Shown here: piece after piece, positions 1 through 8,951 of the stretch | How the letters are laid out: every line of letters begins with the position of its first letter | How positions within the stretch are numbered: the stretch's first letter is position 1 | Origin: Mucilaginibacter sp. | Lineage (GTDB): Bacteria > Bacteroidota > Bacteroidia > Sphingobacteriales > Sphingobacteriaceae | Length of the DNA stretch: 30,603 nucleotides | Reading direction: 5' to 3' | Assembly (NCBI GenBank): GCA_028288315.1 | Contig: JAQBNY010000182.1 | Span: 1 to 30,603, forward strand | Made by a program: the position numbers and the translations under genes | Notes under the pieces: generated by a model | Databases searched by the model: none | The model's input: the letters and a program-made list of their open reading frames with translations, nothing else | Told to the model about the DNA's origin: nothing

Positions 1-330
1 ACAGGCACAATGATCATTCTTGACGACCATACTTGCCCGGTTGGTTTTGTGCATAACCTGGAGCATTTTTTTGCGCAGGAATCTTGCGGCTGGTGCACGC
101 CCTGCAGGGAAGGGTTGCCCTGGACGGAAAAGATTTTGCTTTCCATTGAAAATGGTGATGGCCGGCCGGAAGATTTGGAATTATTAAAGATGCATACCAA
201 ATTCTTAGGACCGGGAAACACATTCTGTGCCCTGGCACCCGGAGCAATGGAACCGCTGCAAAGCGGCCTGAAATATTTTAGCGAAGATTTTGAAAAGCAT
301 ATAAACGAAAAAAGATGTCCGTGGAGGTAA
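1..330 (+). CDS. nuoF: NADH-quinone oxidoreductase subunit F, C-terminal fragment
   Basis: This is the last 109 codons of the NADH- and FMN-binding subunit of complex I; the start lies outside the window. The reading frame is open from base 1. It carries the N3 [4Fe-4S] ligand set: the ESCGWCTPCREG motif with Cys codons at 85, 94 and 103 (C-x2-C-x2-C), and the fourth Cys codon at 226 in NTFCALAPGA. In the intact enzyme this cluster passes electrons from FMN into NuoG. The protein ends EKRCPWR, similar to the CPF-type ends of relatives. Its stop at 328-330 is followed almost at once by nuoG, in the same reading frame. The identification is secure; only the N-terminal part is missing, because of the window edge. 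Confidence 0.95.
   Translation, partial: TGTMIILDDHTCPVGFVHNLEHFFAQESCGWCTPCREGLPWTEKILLSIENGDGRPEDLELLKMHTKFLGPGNTFCALAPGAMEPLQSGLKYFSEDFEKHINEKRCPWR
323..327 (+). promoter_or_regulatory. Shine-Dalgarno sequence of nuoG
   Basis: GGAGG inside the last codons of nuoF. It sits 9 nt before position 337, the place where the first codon of nuoG is expected by homology. A consensus Shine-Dalgarno is uncommon for this phylum, so it is a useful pointer to the nuoG start. It does not fit the in-frame TTG at 391, which is more than 60 nt away. Confidence 0.6.
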
Positions 331-336
331 AACACA

Positions 337-3048
337 AGGGCAGTAATTTATATTGATGGTAAAGCTTACGAAGTAAAACCCGGCAAAAACTTGCTCGAAA
401 CCTGCCTTACGCTTGGTTTTAACTTGCCTTATTTTTGCTGGCATCCTGCTATGGGGTCTATAGGTGCCTGCCGTCAATGTGCCATTAAACTTTTTAAAGA
501 CGAACAGGACACCAATGGCCGGTTAGTAATGTCATGCATGGAATCAGTGAGAGACAATATGTACTTGTCTGTTAATGATCCCACCGCCAAAGCTTTTCGC
601 TCACAGGTTATAGAATGGCTCATGACTAATCATCCGCATGATTGCGCTGTTTGTGATGAGGGAGGTTCATGCCATTTACAGGACATGACCGTGATGACAG
701 GCCACACTTATCGTAGGTTTCAATACAAAAAACGCACTTATAAAAACCAGTATCTGGGTCCGTTTATCAATCATGAAATGAACCGCTGTATACAGTGTTA
801 TCGTTGTGTTAGGTTTTATAAAGATTATGCAGGCGGAAAAGATCTGGATGTATTTGCAGCCCATGATCATGTTTATTTTGGAAGGGCACAGGATGGCATA
901 CTTGAAAACGAGTTTAGCGGTAACCTGGCAGAAGTTTGCCCTACCGGGGTTTTTACCGACAAAACCCTCAAAGAACATTACACCCGAAAATGGGATATGA
1001 CCATGGCACCCTCTATTTGCCAGCACTGCAGTCTGGGCTGTAATATTATTGCGGGGGAACGATATGGAGAACTCAGGCAGATCACCAACCGCTTTAATGG
1101 CGAGGTAAACGGTTATTTTATTTGTGACAGGGGGAGGTTTGGGTACGAATTTGTAAACAGCATTAACCGTATTCAGCAACCTTTAATACGCAGCAAAATT
1201 CCGGATGCGGTGGATAAACAAAGTTTATATAACCATCTTACCGAGACTTTATCGAACAATAAAGTAATAGGTATTGGTTCGCCGCGGGCATCACTTGAAT
1301 CGAACTTTGCTCTGATGCAACTGGTAGGAAAAGAGAACTTTTACCAGGGTATTTCCGAAACTGAAGCTCAGCTAATGAGAACTGTCCTTGATATGGTAAA
1401 CTCAGGGCACATTCATACACCTACTTTAAAAGAAACAGAATCCGCCGATGCCGTTTTAATACTGGGGGAAGATGTGACTAATTCTGCGCCACGGCTGGCG
1501 TTGGCACTAAGGCAGGCCGTACAAAAAAAACCTTTTGAAAATGCGCAGCAAATAAATATACCCTCCTGGCATGATGCCGCGTTACGTGAGTTTGCCCAGC
1601 AGGATAAAGGAGCGCTTTTTATAGCCTATCCAATTCAAACCAAACTGAACGAAATTGCCTCCAATAGCCTATATATATCACCTGATGATATTGCACGGTT
1701 GGGCTTTGCCATTACCAATTATCTGAACAACACAGCCCCCGCACCAGGGGATATGGATGATGATAGTTTAAACCTTGCCCGGCACATTGCAGACACCCTA
1801 AAAAAAGCTGAAAGGCCATTAATAATTTGCGGAACAAGCTTGTGTAATGAAGCTATTATTAAAGCTGCTTCAAACATAGCTTTTGCCCTGGGCACCGAAG
1901 ATAAAAAAGCCAGCTTGTGCTTTGTAGTGCCTGAATGTAACTCTATGGGGTTGGCTATGATGCAGGCCCCATCATTAAACCGGGCGGCGGAAATTTTGGA
2001 AAGGGGAGAAGCTGATACTGTGATTATTGTAGAAAATGATTTGTACCGCAGAGGTGCTAAAAAGGATATTGACAGTTTATTTGACTATTGCAAACAAGTT
2101 ATTGTGCTTGATCATTTGCACAATGATACTACTAACCGGGCAAATGTATTGATACCCGTTGGCACCTTTGCCGAAGCTGATGGGACAATGGTTAATAACG
2201 AAGGAAGGGCGCAATGTTTCTTTCAGGTGTTTATGCCTAAGAATGAAAATTTAAGAGAAAGCTGGAGGTGGCTGGACGAATTCAGGCAGTTTAAAAATGG
2301 TGTAGGTATGGAAGATTTGATTACGCCAGGCGATTTAATGGCCGAAATGGTTGAATTAATGCCCCAGTTTAAAGGGGCAGAAACCGTAGCTCCGCCCGCT
2401 GATTTTCGCATTTTCGGACAGAAAGTTCCTCGTGAACCACATCGTTATAGTGGCCGTACCGCTATGCTGGCCAACATTAATGTAAGTGAACCTAAACCAC
2501 CTGAAGATCCTGATTCGGCCTTATCATTTACAATGGAAGGCTATAAAGGAATGCCGCCTGCTCCTTTAATCCCCTTTTATTGGGCGCCGGGCTGGAATTC
2601 GGTACAGTCCATTAACAAATACCAGGCAGAGGTTGGCGGCCCTTTGCAAGGTGGTGACCCCGGCAAAAGGTTGTTCGCGGAAAATGCCGTTACTGAAAAT
2701 ACATTTCAAAATAATATACCTCCGATTTTTAAACCATCGCCAGGGGAATGGCTGCTTGTGCCTTTACCGCACATTTTTGGCTCCGAGGAACTCAGTATTT
2801 ATACACCCGGTGTTGCACAACGCTCTCCCCGGCCTTATATTGTTATAAACAAACATGATGCGGCAAATTTAAATATCAGCGAAAACGATGTTGTACAGGT
2901 GCAGATCAAAGAACAGTATTATTATGACTTGCCTGCAAAAATAAATGAAGAGCTGCCTAAGGGCCTGGCAGGTATACCTTTCAACATTCCCGGACTTGGC
3001 GGTATTGCCTGGCCGGCAAAAGGGGTTTTAACTAAAGCATCAATATGA
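337..3048 (+). CDS. nuoG: NADH-quinone oxidoreductase subunit G (start codon anomalous)
   Basis: Iron-sulfur subunit of the peripheral arm of complex I, carrying electrons from NuoF towards NuoI. Counting from 337, the protein is 903 residues, close to the 908 of E. coli NuoG. The first Cys of the N1b ferredoxin domain then falls at residue 34, as in E. coli. Visible ligands are N1b (C-x10-C-x2-C-x13-C), N5 (HPHDCAVC with a third Cys), the Cys set of NRCIQCYRC with EVCPTG, and an N7-type C-x2-C-x3-C (ICQHCSLGC) with a distant FICDRG. A molybdopterin-oxidoreductase-like domain follows, without visible cofactor function. The oddity is the start: codon 337 reads AGG where ATG is expected, followed by AVIYIDGKAYEV, which aligns with the E. 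coli N-terminus. The first usual start codon in frame is TTG at 391, which would remove 18 residues of the ferredoxin fold. It overlaps nuoH by ATGA. Confidence 0.9.
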   Translation, partial: RAVIYIDGKAYEVKPGKNLLETCLTLGFNLPYFCWHPAMGSIGACRQCAIKLFKDEQDTNGRLVMSCMESVRDNMYLSVNDPTAKAFRSQVIEWLMTNHPHDCAVCDEGGSCHLQDMTVMTGHTYRRFQYKKRTYKNQYLGPFINHEMNRCIQCYRCVRFYKDYAGGKDLDVFAAHDHVYFGRAQDGILENEFSGNLAEVCPTGVFTDKTLKEHYTRKWDMTMAPSICQHCSLGCNIIAGERYGELRQITNRFNGEVNGYFICDRGRFGYEFVNSINRIQQPLIRSKIPDAVDKQSLYNHLTETLSNNKVIGIGSPRASLESNFALMQLVGKENFYQGISETEAQLMRTVLDMVNSGHIHTPTLKETESADAVLILGEDVTNSAPRLALALRQAVQKKPFENAQQINIPSWHDAALREFAQQDKGALFIAYPIQTKLNEIASNSLYISPDDIARLGFAITNYLNNTAPAPGDMDDDSLNLARHIADTLKKAERPLIICGTSLCNEAIIKAASNIAFALGTEDKKASLCFVVPECNSMGLAMMQAPSLNRAAEILERGEADTVIIVENDLYRRGAKKDIDSLFDYCKQVIVLDHLHNDTTNRANVLIPVGTFAEADGTMVNNEGRAQCFFQVFMPKNENLRESWRWLDEFRQFKNGVGMEDLITPGDLMAEMVELMPQFKGAETVAPPADFRIFGQKVPREPHRYSGRTAMLANINVSEPKPPEDPDSALSFTMEGYKGMPPAPLIPFYWAPGWNSVQSINKYQAEVGGPLQGGDPGKRLFAENAVTENTFQNNIPPIFKPSPGEWLLVPLPHIFGSEELSIYTPGVAQRSPRPYIVINKHDAANLNISENDVVQVQIKEQYYYDLPAKINEELPKGLAGIPFNIPGLGGIAWPAKGVLTKASI

Positions 3049-4004
3049 GTATAATACTTCCATATCTATTGATGATTGTAGTATTGTTATTTACATTAAC
3101 TACAATAGCTGCCTGGCTAATTTGGCTGGAACGGCGAATGTTGGCACTTTGGCAAGATAGATATGGCCCAAATCGTGCAGGGCCGTTTGGTTTGTTAATA
3201 GTAGTCGCCGATACTATTAAACTGTTTTTTAAGGAAGACTGGATCCCTCCATTTGCTGATAAAACAATTTTTGTGATTGCCCCAACTCTTATTGGCGCTA
3301 CTGTACTCATGAGCTTTGTAATTATTCCTTATGCACCAGGCATTCTCATTGCCGACCTGAGTATTGGCTTGCTTTTCTTTCTGGCAATGTCATCTCTTGG
3401 CGTTTACAGCATAGTACTGGGTGGCTGGGCATCCAACAACAAGTACTCTCTGCTCGGGGCATTACGTGGAGCCTCTCAAATGATTAGTTATGAAGTGTTT
3501 ATGGGCCTTTCACTCATGGGCGTGGTGATGCTTTCAGGGTCATTCAGGCTTACAGATATTGTACTTGCCCAAAAGGGAGGCTGGTTTATTATTACTCAAC
3601 CCGTAGGGTTTGTTATTTTCATGATTGCAGGTATCGCCGAAACTCACCGGTTGCCCTTTGATATCCCAGAAGCTGAAAGCGAGCTTGTGGCCGGTTTTCA
3701 TTCAGAATATTCAGGGATGAAATTCGGAATGTTCTTTATTGGCGAATATCTGGGTATTACACTCATTTCGGCCATGGCGGTTACCCTGTTTTTTGGCGGA
3801 TGGTTAGGACCGGCATTTTTGCCTCCTTTAATTTGGTTTGCACTTAAAACTTTCATTTTTATCCTGTTTTTCATCCTACTAAGGGCTTCACTTCCTAGGC
3901 CCAGGTACGATCAGTTGATGGAATATGGTTGGAAAGTATTATTACCCGTGGCTTTATTAAACTTACTAATAACAGGAGGAATTGTATTAATGATGAATAA
4001 ATAA
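3045..4004 (+). CDS. nuoH: NADH-quinone oxidoreductase subunit H
   Basis: Membrane subunit that docks the peripheral arm and forms much of the quinone-binding chamber. The 319-residue product has about eight hydrophobic segments. It carries family signatures: ERRMLALWQDRYGPNR near residues 30-45, FFKEDWIPPFADK, the acidic loop FDIPEAESELVAGFHSEYSG of the quinone site, and the C-terminal RASLPRPRYDQLM. The start ATG overlaps the nuoG stop (ATGA), which suggests translational coupling. Similarity to the enterobacterial subunit runs along the whole length by eye. An 87-nt gap without an obvious gene separates it from nuoI, the largest gap in the operon. Confidence 0.96.
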   Translation: MSIILPYLLMIVVLLFTLTTIAAWLIWLERRMLALWQDRYGPNRAGPFGLLIVVADTIKLFFKEDWIPPFADKTIFVIAPTLIGATVLMSFVIIPYAPGILIADLSIGLLFFLAMSSLGVYSIVLGGWASNNKYSLLGALRGASQMISYEVFMGLSLMGVVMLSGSFRLTDIVLAQKGGWFIITQPVGFVIFMIAGIAETHRLPFDIPEAESELVAGFHSEYSGMKFGMFFIGEYLGITLISAMAVTLFFGGWLGPAFLPPLIWFALKTFIFILFFILLRASLPRPRYDQLMEYGWKVLLPVALLNLLITGGIVLMMNK

Positions 4005-4091
4005 CTATGTCATAATATATATCGCGATAACTAAGGGCGTACGCGGCAATTTAAAACCCACTTTTTCACTAATGATAACCTAAAAAGAGAA

Positions 4092-4610
4092 ATGATGATC
4101 AGTATATTAAGAACAATAGGACTCACTTTTCTGCATATGTTTAGAAAAAGAGAAACCATTCAGTATCCTGAAGAAAAGGTGGTACTGCATCCGCGCTGGC
4201 GTGGACGAATTGTATTAACCCGTGACCCGGATATGGGTGAGCGCTGTGTGGGTTGTTATTTATGTGCTGCCGCTTGTCCGGTAGATTGCATTTCATTACA
4301 GGCTACTGAAGATGAGAATGGCAGAAGATATCCGGAGTTTTTTCGCATCAATTTCTCAAGATGTATTTTTTGCGGTTATTGTGAAGAAGCTTGCCCTACG
4401 TACGCTATTCAGCTAATCCCCGACTTTGAGATGGCTGAATACAACCGGCAGAACCTCGTTTATGAAAAAGAGGACTTGTTAATAAATAGCGAAGGGAAGT
4501 ATCCGGGTTATAACTATTACAAAGTTGCCGGGCTGGCTGCGGGTATAAAAGCGAAGGGTGAAGGTGACAACGAGGATCCACCAGTTGATATACACAGTTT
4601 ATTACCTTAA
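4092..4610 (+). CDS. nuoI: NADH-quinone oxidoreductase subunit I
   Basis: Eight-iron ferredoxin subunit carrying clusters N6a and N6b, the path from NuoG to the last cluster N2. In the 172-residue product two C-x2-C-x2-C-x3-CP motifs are complete: Cys 52, 55, 58, 62 (CVGCYLCAAACP) and Cys 91, 94, 97, 101 (CIFCGYCEEACP). The N-terminal helix ahead of them is the amphipathic membrane-anchoring part. Two adjacent ATG codons (4092 and 4095) could both serve as start; a purine-rich AAAAAGAGAA lies directly upstream. The gene ends 2 nt before nuoJ. Confidence 0.96.
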   Translation: MMISILRTIGLTFLHMFRKRETIQYPEEKVVLHPRWRGRIVLTRDPDMGERCVGCYLCAAACPVDCISLQATEDENGRRYPEFFRINFSRCIFCGYCEEACPTYAIQLIPDFEMAEYNRQNLVYEKEDLLINSEGKYPGYNYYKVAGLAAGIKAKGEGDNEDPPVDIHSLLP

Positions 4611-4612
4611 AA

Positions 4613-5143
4613 ATGGATATTGTTTTTTACATAACCGCGTTTGTTACCGTGATTTCCACAATCATGGTCATCACCAGGCACAACCCGGTACATGCGTTGC
4701 TGTACCTCATCATTTCTTTGTTATCCATCTCAGTGATCTTTTTTTTGTTGGGTGCACCGTTTGCTGCATTGCTTGAAATTATCATATATGCCGGGGCAAT
4801 AATGGTGCTTTTTATTTTTGTGATAATGCTTTTAAACCTGGGCAAAGAAACAGCGAGGCAAGAGAAAGAATGGCTGAAACCAAAGGTTTGGATTGGCCCG
4901 GCAATTTTGTCTGCTATTCTTTTTGTTGAATTATTTTACCTGATCACTATAGCTGATGTAGCACCATACAACCTGCAAACTGTCGATCCCAAAACTGTTG
5001 CTATTTCATTATTCAGGCCATACCTTATTGGTGTAGAACTGGCGGCTATGTTATTAATGGCAGGTGTGGTGGGCGCGGCACATATAGGACAGCATAAAAA
5101 AATGATTTTGCATCGATTTTTAAAAGAAGAAGGCAGATTATGA
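4613..5143 (+). CDS. nuoJ: NADH-quinone oxidoreductase subunit J
   Basis: Small membrane subunit of complex I, corresponding to mitochondrial ND6, at the junction of the arm and the proton-pumping module. The 176-residue product has about five hydrophobic segments and the family signature around residues 48-72, with FAALLEIIIYAGAIMVLFIF, including the helix that has a pi-bulge in solved structures. The C-terminus is rich in Lys and Arg and cytoplasmic in character. It starts 2 nt after nuoI and overlaps nuoK by ATGA, so these subunits are very likely translated together. Confidence 0.95.
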   Translation: MDIVFYITAFVTVISTIMVITRHNPVHALLYLIISLLSISVIFFLLGAPFAALLEIIIYAGAIMVLFIFVIMLLNLGKETARQEKEWLKPKVWIGPAILSAILFVELFYLITIADVAPYNLQTVDPKTVAISLFRPYLIGVELAAMLLMAGVVGAAHIGQHKKMILHRFLKEEGRL

Positions 5144-5445
5144 AATCATCCATAGAAATAGTCATGTTACTGGCGGGGTTACTTTTTGTGCTGGGAATTG
5201 CCGGTGTTATTATTAGAAAGAATATCATTTTTATGCTGCTATCTGTAGAGGTAATGCTAAATGCTTCGGGTTTAGCCTTTGTGGCTGCAGGGTCACGCTG
5301 GGCACAACCAGACGGGCAGGTGATGTTCATCTTTATTCTGGCTATGGCAGCAGCAGAGGTCTCAATTGGATTGGCGCTGATACTGCAAATATATCATCAG
5401 CATAAATCACTGGACATTGATAAGTTGAAAGAAATGAAAGGATAG
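5140..5445 (+). CDS. nuoK: NADH-quinone oxidoreductase subunit K
   Basis: Smallest membrane subunit (101 residues, three transmembrane helices; ND4L homologue). The two membrane glutamates needed for proton transfer are present: Glu37 in SVEVMLNASGL and Glu73 in AMAAAEVSIGLAL, matching E. coli Glu36 and Glu72. The length equals the usual length of about 100. The gene overlaps the end of nuoJ by ATGA and is followed by a 56-nt spacer before nuoL. Confidence 0.96.
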   Translation: MKSSIEIVMLLAGLLFVLGIAGVIIRKNIIFMLLSVEVMLNASGLAFVAAGSRWAQPDGQVMFIFILAMAAAEVSIGLALILQIYHQHKSLDIDKLKEMKG

Positions 5446-5501
5446 TTTAAAATTGGAGTAGGGGGTTTAGAATAAGGAAACACATGTAATAAAAAAGAAA
5501 T

Positions 5502-7391
5502 ATGAATAACCTGTTATGGCTTATACCAGTTTTGCCTTTTGCCGGTTTTTTAATACTGGCATTAGCAGGCAAACATCTATCCCGTGTTTGGGTTGCCCTA
5601 ATTGGTGCGGGAAGCGTAAGCCTTTCAGCTATCATAGTGCCTATAATCGGTATCGGTTTTCTATCCCATCCACCGGCAACCGGTAACTATTCCCAAACCT
5701 TATGGACATGGATGCAAGTAGGTGATTTCAATCCTAAGATTACGCTTTTCCTGGATGCATTATCCCTCGTTTTTGTTTTTGTAATAACGTTTATCGGAGC
5801 CCTAATACATATTTATTCGGCAGGTTTTATGGCCAGTGACAAAGATTATTCACGGTTTTTTGCCTGCATGAATTTGTTTGTATTTTCCATGCTCCTATTA
5901 GTACTGGCTGACAATTTATTACTGCTGTACTTAGGTTGGGAAGGTGTGGGGTTGTGCAGTTACTTACTGATAGGTTTTTGGTATGAAAACCCGGTCAACG
6001 GATATGCAGCCCGCAAAGCTTTTATTATCACCCGTATTGGCGACACGGCCATGGCCATAGGGCTTTTTGTGATTTTTTATCAGTTTGGCACATTAGCTAT
6101 TCCAGATATTTTGACTAAGGCCCCGGTTCTTTGGCACCAAGGGGCCTCAATAGCTACCATTACGGCCCTATTATTACTCGCTGGTGGTGTGGGGAAGTCA
6201 GCACAGCTACCATTGCAAACCTGGCTGCCCGATGCAATGGCAGGGCCATCACCTGTAAGCGCGCTAATACATGCCGCTACTATGGTAACAGCAGGCGTTT
6301 ACCTCATTTCCAGGATGCATATTATTTTTCAATTGTCGCCAATAGCACAAATGATAGTTGCTGTAATTGGAGCCGCGACCTTATTCATAGCCGGTTTCAG
6401 CGCACTCACACAATATGATATTAAACGGGTACTGGCTTACTCTACCATCAGCCAAATAGGGTATATGTTTTTGGCATTGGGTGTAGGCGCATGGGCGGCA
6501 GCTATTTTTCATTTCATGATCCATGCCTTTTTTAAAGCTCTTTTATTTTTAGCAGCAGGCGCTGTAATTGAAGCATTGCATCACGAGCACAATATTTTTA
6601 AAATGGGCGGACTTAAAAATAAACTTCCGGTCATTTTCTGGACCTTCCTCATAGGGTCCGCCTCATTGGCAGCATTGCCATTAATAAGCGCCGGATTTTA
6701 TAGTAAAGATCAAATACTATGGTATGCCTGGGCCGCCGAAGGAGGGAACCCCTTACTATGGTTTATTGGTTTACTGGGCGCCTTCATTACGGCAGTATAT
6801 ACCACCCGTATGATGATTCTTGTTTTTTGGGGCGAAGCCAAAACGGAGATTGGTCATCGTCCCGGCAAGCTAATGACCGTACCTTTGATTGTTCTGGCCT
6901 TTTTTTCTCTTTTTGCAGGCTTTATTGAACTGCCTCATAATTTTGGCCATTTTAGGCTTTTTTCAGACCTGCTTCAGCAGGTATTGCCCGAAACAATTTT
7001 AAAAGCTGGTATGAATACCGAATTGCAATTTCAAATTCTTGCATTGCTGTCAACTCTTGGTGGAATTTACCTGGCTTATGTTTTCTATTATAAACAACCT
7101 CAACGTATTGAAAAATTAAAGCAATCAAGGTTTGTTATGAATCTTTATCTTTTCTGGTTTTCGGGCTGGGGCTTTGATAAATTATATAATACACTAATTG
7201 TAAAGCCTATTGTTTTTATGGCTAATGTTAACAAAAATGATGTGGTTGATAAACTTTATCAGGGTGTTACGTTTATCACTATCCGCCTTTATCAATCATT
7301 ATCATTTACCCAGTCGGGGTCGTTAAGGTGGTATATTATGGGTTTGGTTATAGGTGCAATAATTATATTAAGTATGCAAATAATGTTATGA
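5502..7391 (+). CDS. nuoL: NADH-quinone oxidoreductase subunit L
   Basis: Distal antiporter-like proton-pumping subunit (ND5). It has 629 residues, compared with 613 in E. coli, and many hydrophobic helices throughout. The key charged residues are present: Glu147 in LGWEGVGLCSYLLIGFW, Lys232 in GVGKSAQLPLQTWLPDAM, and the conserved His-containing HAATMV and FHFMIHAFFKALLFL segments. The C-terminal region after residue 520 is less hydrophobic and corresponds to the lateral helix and its anchor. It overlaps nuoM by ATGA. Confidence 0.96.
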   Translation: MNNLLWLIPVLPFAGFLILALAGKHLSRVWVALIGAGSVSLSAIIVPIIGIGFLSHPPATGNYSQTLWTWMQVGDFNPKITLFLDALSLVFVFVITFIGALIHIYSAGFMASDKDYSRFFACMNLFVFSMLLLVLADNLLLLYLGWEGVGLCSYLLIGFWYENPVNGYAARKAFIITRIGDTAMAIGLFVIFYQFGTLAIPDILTKAPVLWHQGASIATITALLLLAGGVGKSAQLPLQTWLPDAMAGPSPVSALIHAATMVTAGVYLISRMHIIFQLSPIAQMIVAVIGAATLFIAGFSALTQYDIKRVLAYSTISQIGYMFLALGVGAWAAAIFHFMIHAFFKALLFLAAGAVIEALHHEHNIFKMGGLKNKLPVIFWTFLIGSASLAALPLISAGFYSKDQILWYAWAAEGGNPLLWFIGLLGAFITAVYTTRMMILVFWGEAKTEIGHRPGKLMTVPLIVLAFFSLFAGFIELPHNFGHFRLFSDLLQQVLPETILKAGMNTELQFQILALLSTLGGIYLAYVFYYKQPQRIEKLKQSRFVMNLYLFWFSGWGFDKLYNTLIVKPIVFMANVNKNDVVDKLYQGVTFITIRLYQSLSFTQSGSLRWYIMGLVIGAIIILSMQIML

Positions 7392-8941
7392 TACTTATCT
7401 ATGTCATCGGCATATTAATGGGCGGCGGTTTACTATCCCTCCTGTTGGGGCAATGGAATAAAAACCTACCGCGCTGGATTGCGCTTTGTACAGTATTAGT
7501 GGGTTTTATAGCTTTTGTGTTTTTTTGGATTAATCAATACCATACAATTAATCTCCGTCTTACCAACACCTGGATGATTGACTACCGGCATGACTGGATA
7601 CCGTCATTTGGTATAAGCTTTCACCTGGCTATTGATGGGCTAAGTTTGTTGCTGCTGGTGCTAACTTTTTTCCTTGGAATTTTGGCTGTTTTGTGTTCAT
7701 GGAACGATGTGAAAGAACGTGTAGGTTTTTATTACTTCAATTTACTTTGGATATTGGCCGGAATCTCAGGGGTTTTCATGGCAGTGGATTTGTTTTTGTT
7801 TTACTTTTTTTGGGAGGTAATGCTTATCCCCATGTATTTCCTGATTGGTATATGGGGGAGTGAAAACAGGGTTTATGCTGCCTACAAGTTTTTTATTTTT
7901 ACCCAGGCCAGCGGCTTGCTAATGCTGCTGGCTATAATCGGCTTATATTTTATTCATGGCCGAAATACCGGTGTTTATACCTTCAACTATTTCGAATTAC
8001 TGGGAACTGCCATTCCACCTCATATTGCTTTTTGGTTGATGCTGGGCTTTATGATTGCTTTTGTGGTGAAATTACCCATAGTGCCGTTCCATACCTGGTT
8101 GCCCGATGCGCACAGCGAGGCTCCTACAGCCGGAAGCTTAATACTGGCGGGCTTATTATTAAAAACAGGCGCTTATGGCATATTAAGGTTTGTTCTTCCT
8201 TTATTTCCTGAAGCAGCCCACGATTTAGCACCATGGGCAATGCTCTTCGGTGTTATCGGGATTATTTATGGAGCCATCCTGTCTTATTCACAAACCGATC
8301 TTAAACGCCTGATAGCATATACAAGTGTTAGCCACATGGGCTTTGTGATATTGGGTATTTTTGCTTTTAATGAACTGGCGCTACAGGGCGTTGTGATGCA
8401 ACTGGTTACCCATGCAATAAGCACTGGGGCCTTGTTCATTATGGCAGGGATGTTGAAAGAACGCCTGCATACCCGTAACATTAACCACATGGGTGGACTT
8501 TGGACCCAGATGCCACAAATGGGGGCTATAGGAATGCTGTTCGCTATGGCATCTTTAGGCTTGCCCGGATTAGGGAATTTTATTGCTGAGTTCCTGATAT
8601 TATTAGGAGCTTTCAAAGCCAACGTATTACTTACTATTATGGCCACAATCGGACTTGTTTTTTCTGCCATTTATTCCCTACGTATTGTACAGAAAGTGTT
8701 TTTAGGGCCATCGGAAAGATCAGATTATATCAGTGATTTTTCATTTAGAGAAATAGTGGTAATGGCAGCTCTCACGCTATCCATTGTATGGCTGGGCTTG
8801 TATCCACAACCGGTTATTAATACAGTTAAGCTGATGGTTAATAAGTTGGCCCATATTTTTCCACCCGAAAATAAAAATGTGCAACAAGAAAACTATCAGG
8901 AAATACCATTAAGCACACATAAATATCTGGTCAAAAAATAA
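7388..8941 (+). CDS. nuoM: NADH-quinone oxidoreductase subunit M
   Basis: Antiporter-like proton-pumping subunit (ND4). The ATG at 7388 overlaps the nuoL stop (ATGA) and gives MILIYVIGILMGGG, a natural first helix. The open frame extends about 20 codons further upstream, but that stretch lies inside nuoL and is not membrane-like. The 517-residue product is close to E. coli (509). Visible signatures are Glu143 in FWEVMLIPMYFLIGIWG and Lys228 in VVKLPIVPFHTWLPDAH, followed by SEAPTAGS and the LKRLIAYTSVSHMGF segment. The C-terminal 35 residues are polar. Confidence 0.96.
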   Translation: MILIYVIGILMGGGLLSLLLGQWNKNLPRWIALCTVLVGFIAFVFFWINQYHTINLRLTNTWMIDYRHDWIPSFGISFHLAIDGLSLLLLVLTFFLGILAVLCSWNDVKERVGFYYFNLLWILAGISGVFMAVDLFLFYFFWEVMLIPMYFLIGIWGSENRVYAAYKFFIFTQASGLLMLLAIIGLYFIHGRNTGVYTFNYFELLGTAIPPHIAFWLMLGFMIAFVVKLPIVPFHTWLPDAHSEAPTAGSLILAGLLLKTGAYGILRFVLPLFPEAAHDLAPWAMLFGVIGIIYGAILSYSQTDLKRLIAYTSVSHMGFVILGIFAFNELALQGVVMQLVTHAISTGALFIMAGMLKERLHTRNINHMGGLWTQMPQMGAIGMLFAMASLGLPGLGNFIAEFLILLGAFKANVLLTIMATIGLVFSAIYSLRIVQKVFLGPSERSDYISDFSFREIVVMAALTLSIVWLGLYPQPVINTVKLMVNKLAHIFPPENKNVQQENYQEIPLSTHKYLVKK

Positions 8942-8951
8942 GAAGAACACT

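Noticed and set aside
676..1179. Minus-strand open frame inside nuoG.
   Set aside because: It lies wholly within a well-supported gene, and its translation shows no motif.
8284..8670. Minus-strand 128-codon frame inside nuoM.
   Set aside because: Shadow of the highly conserved nuoM coding sequence; no independent signal.
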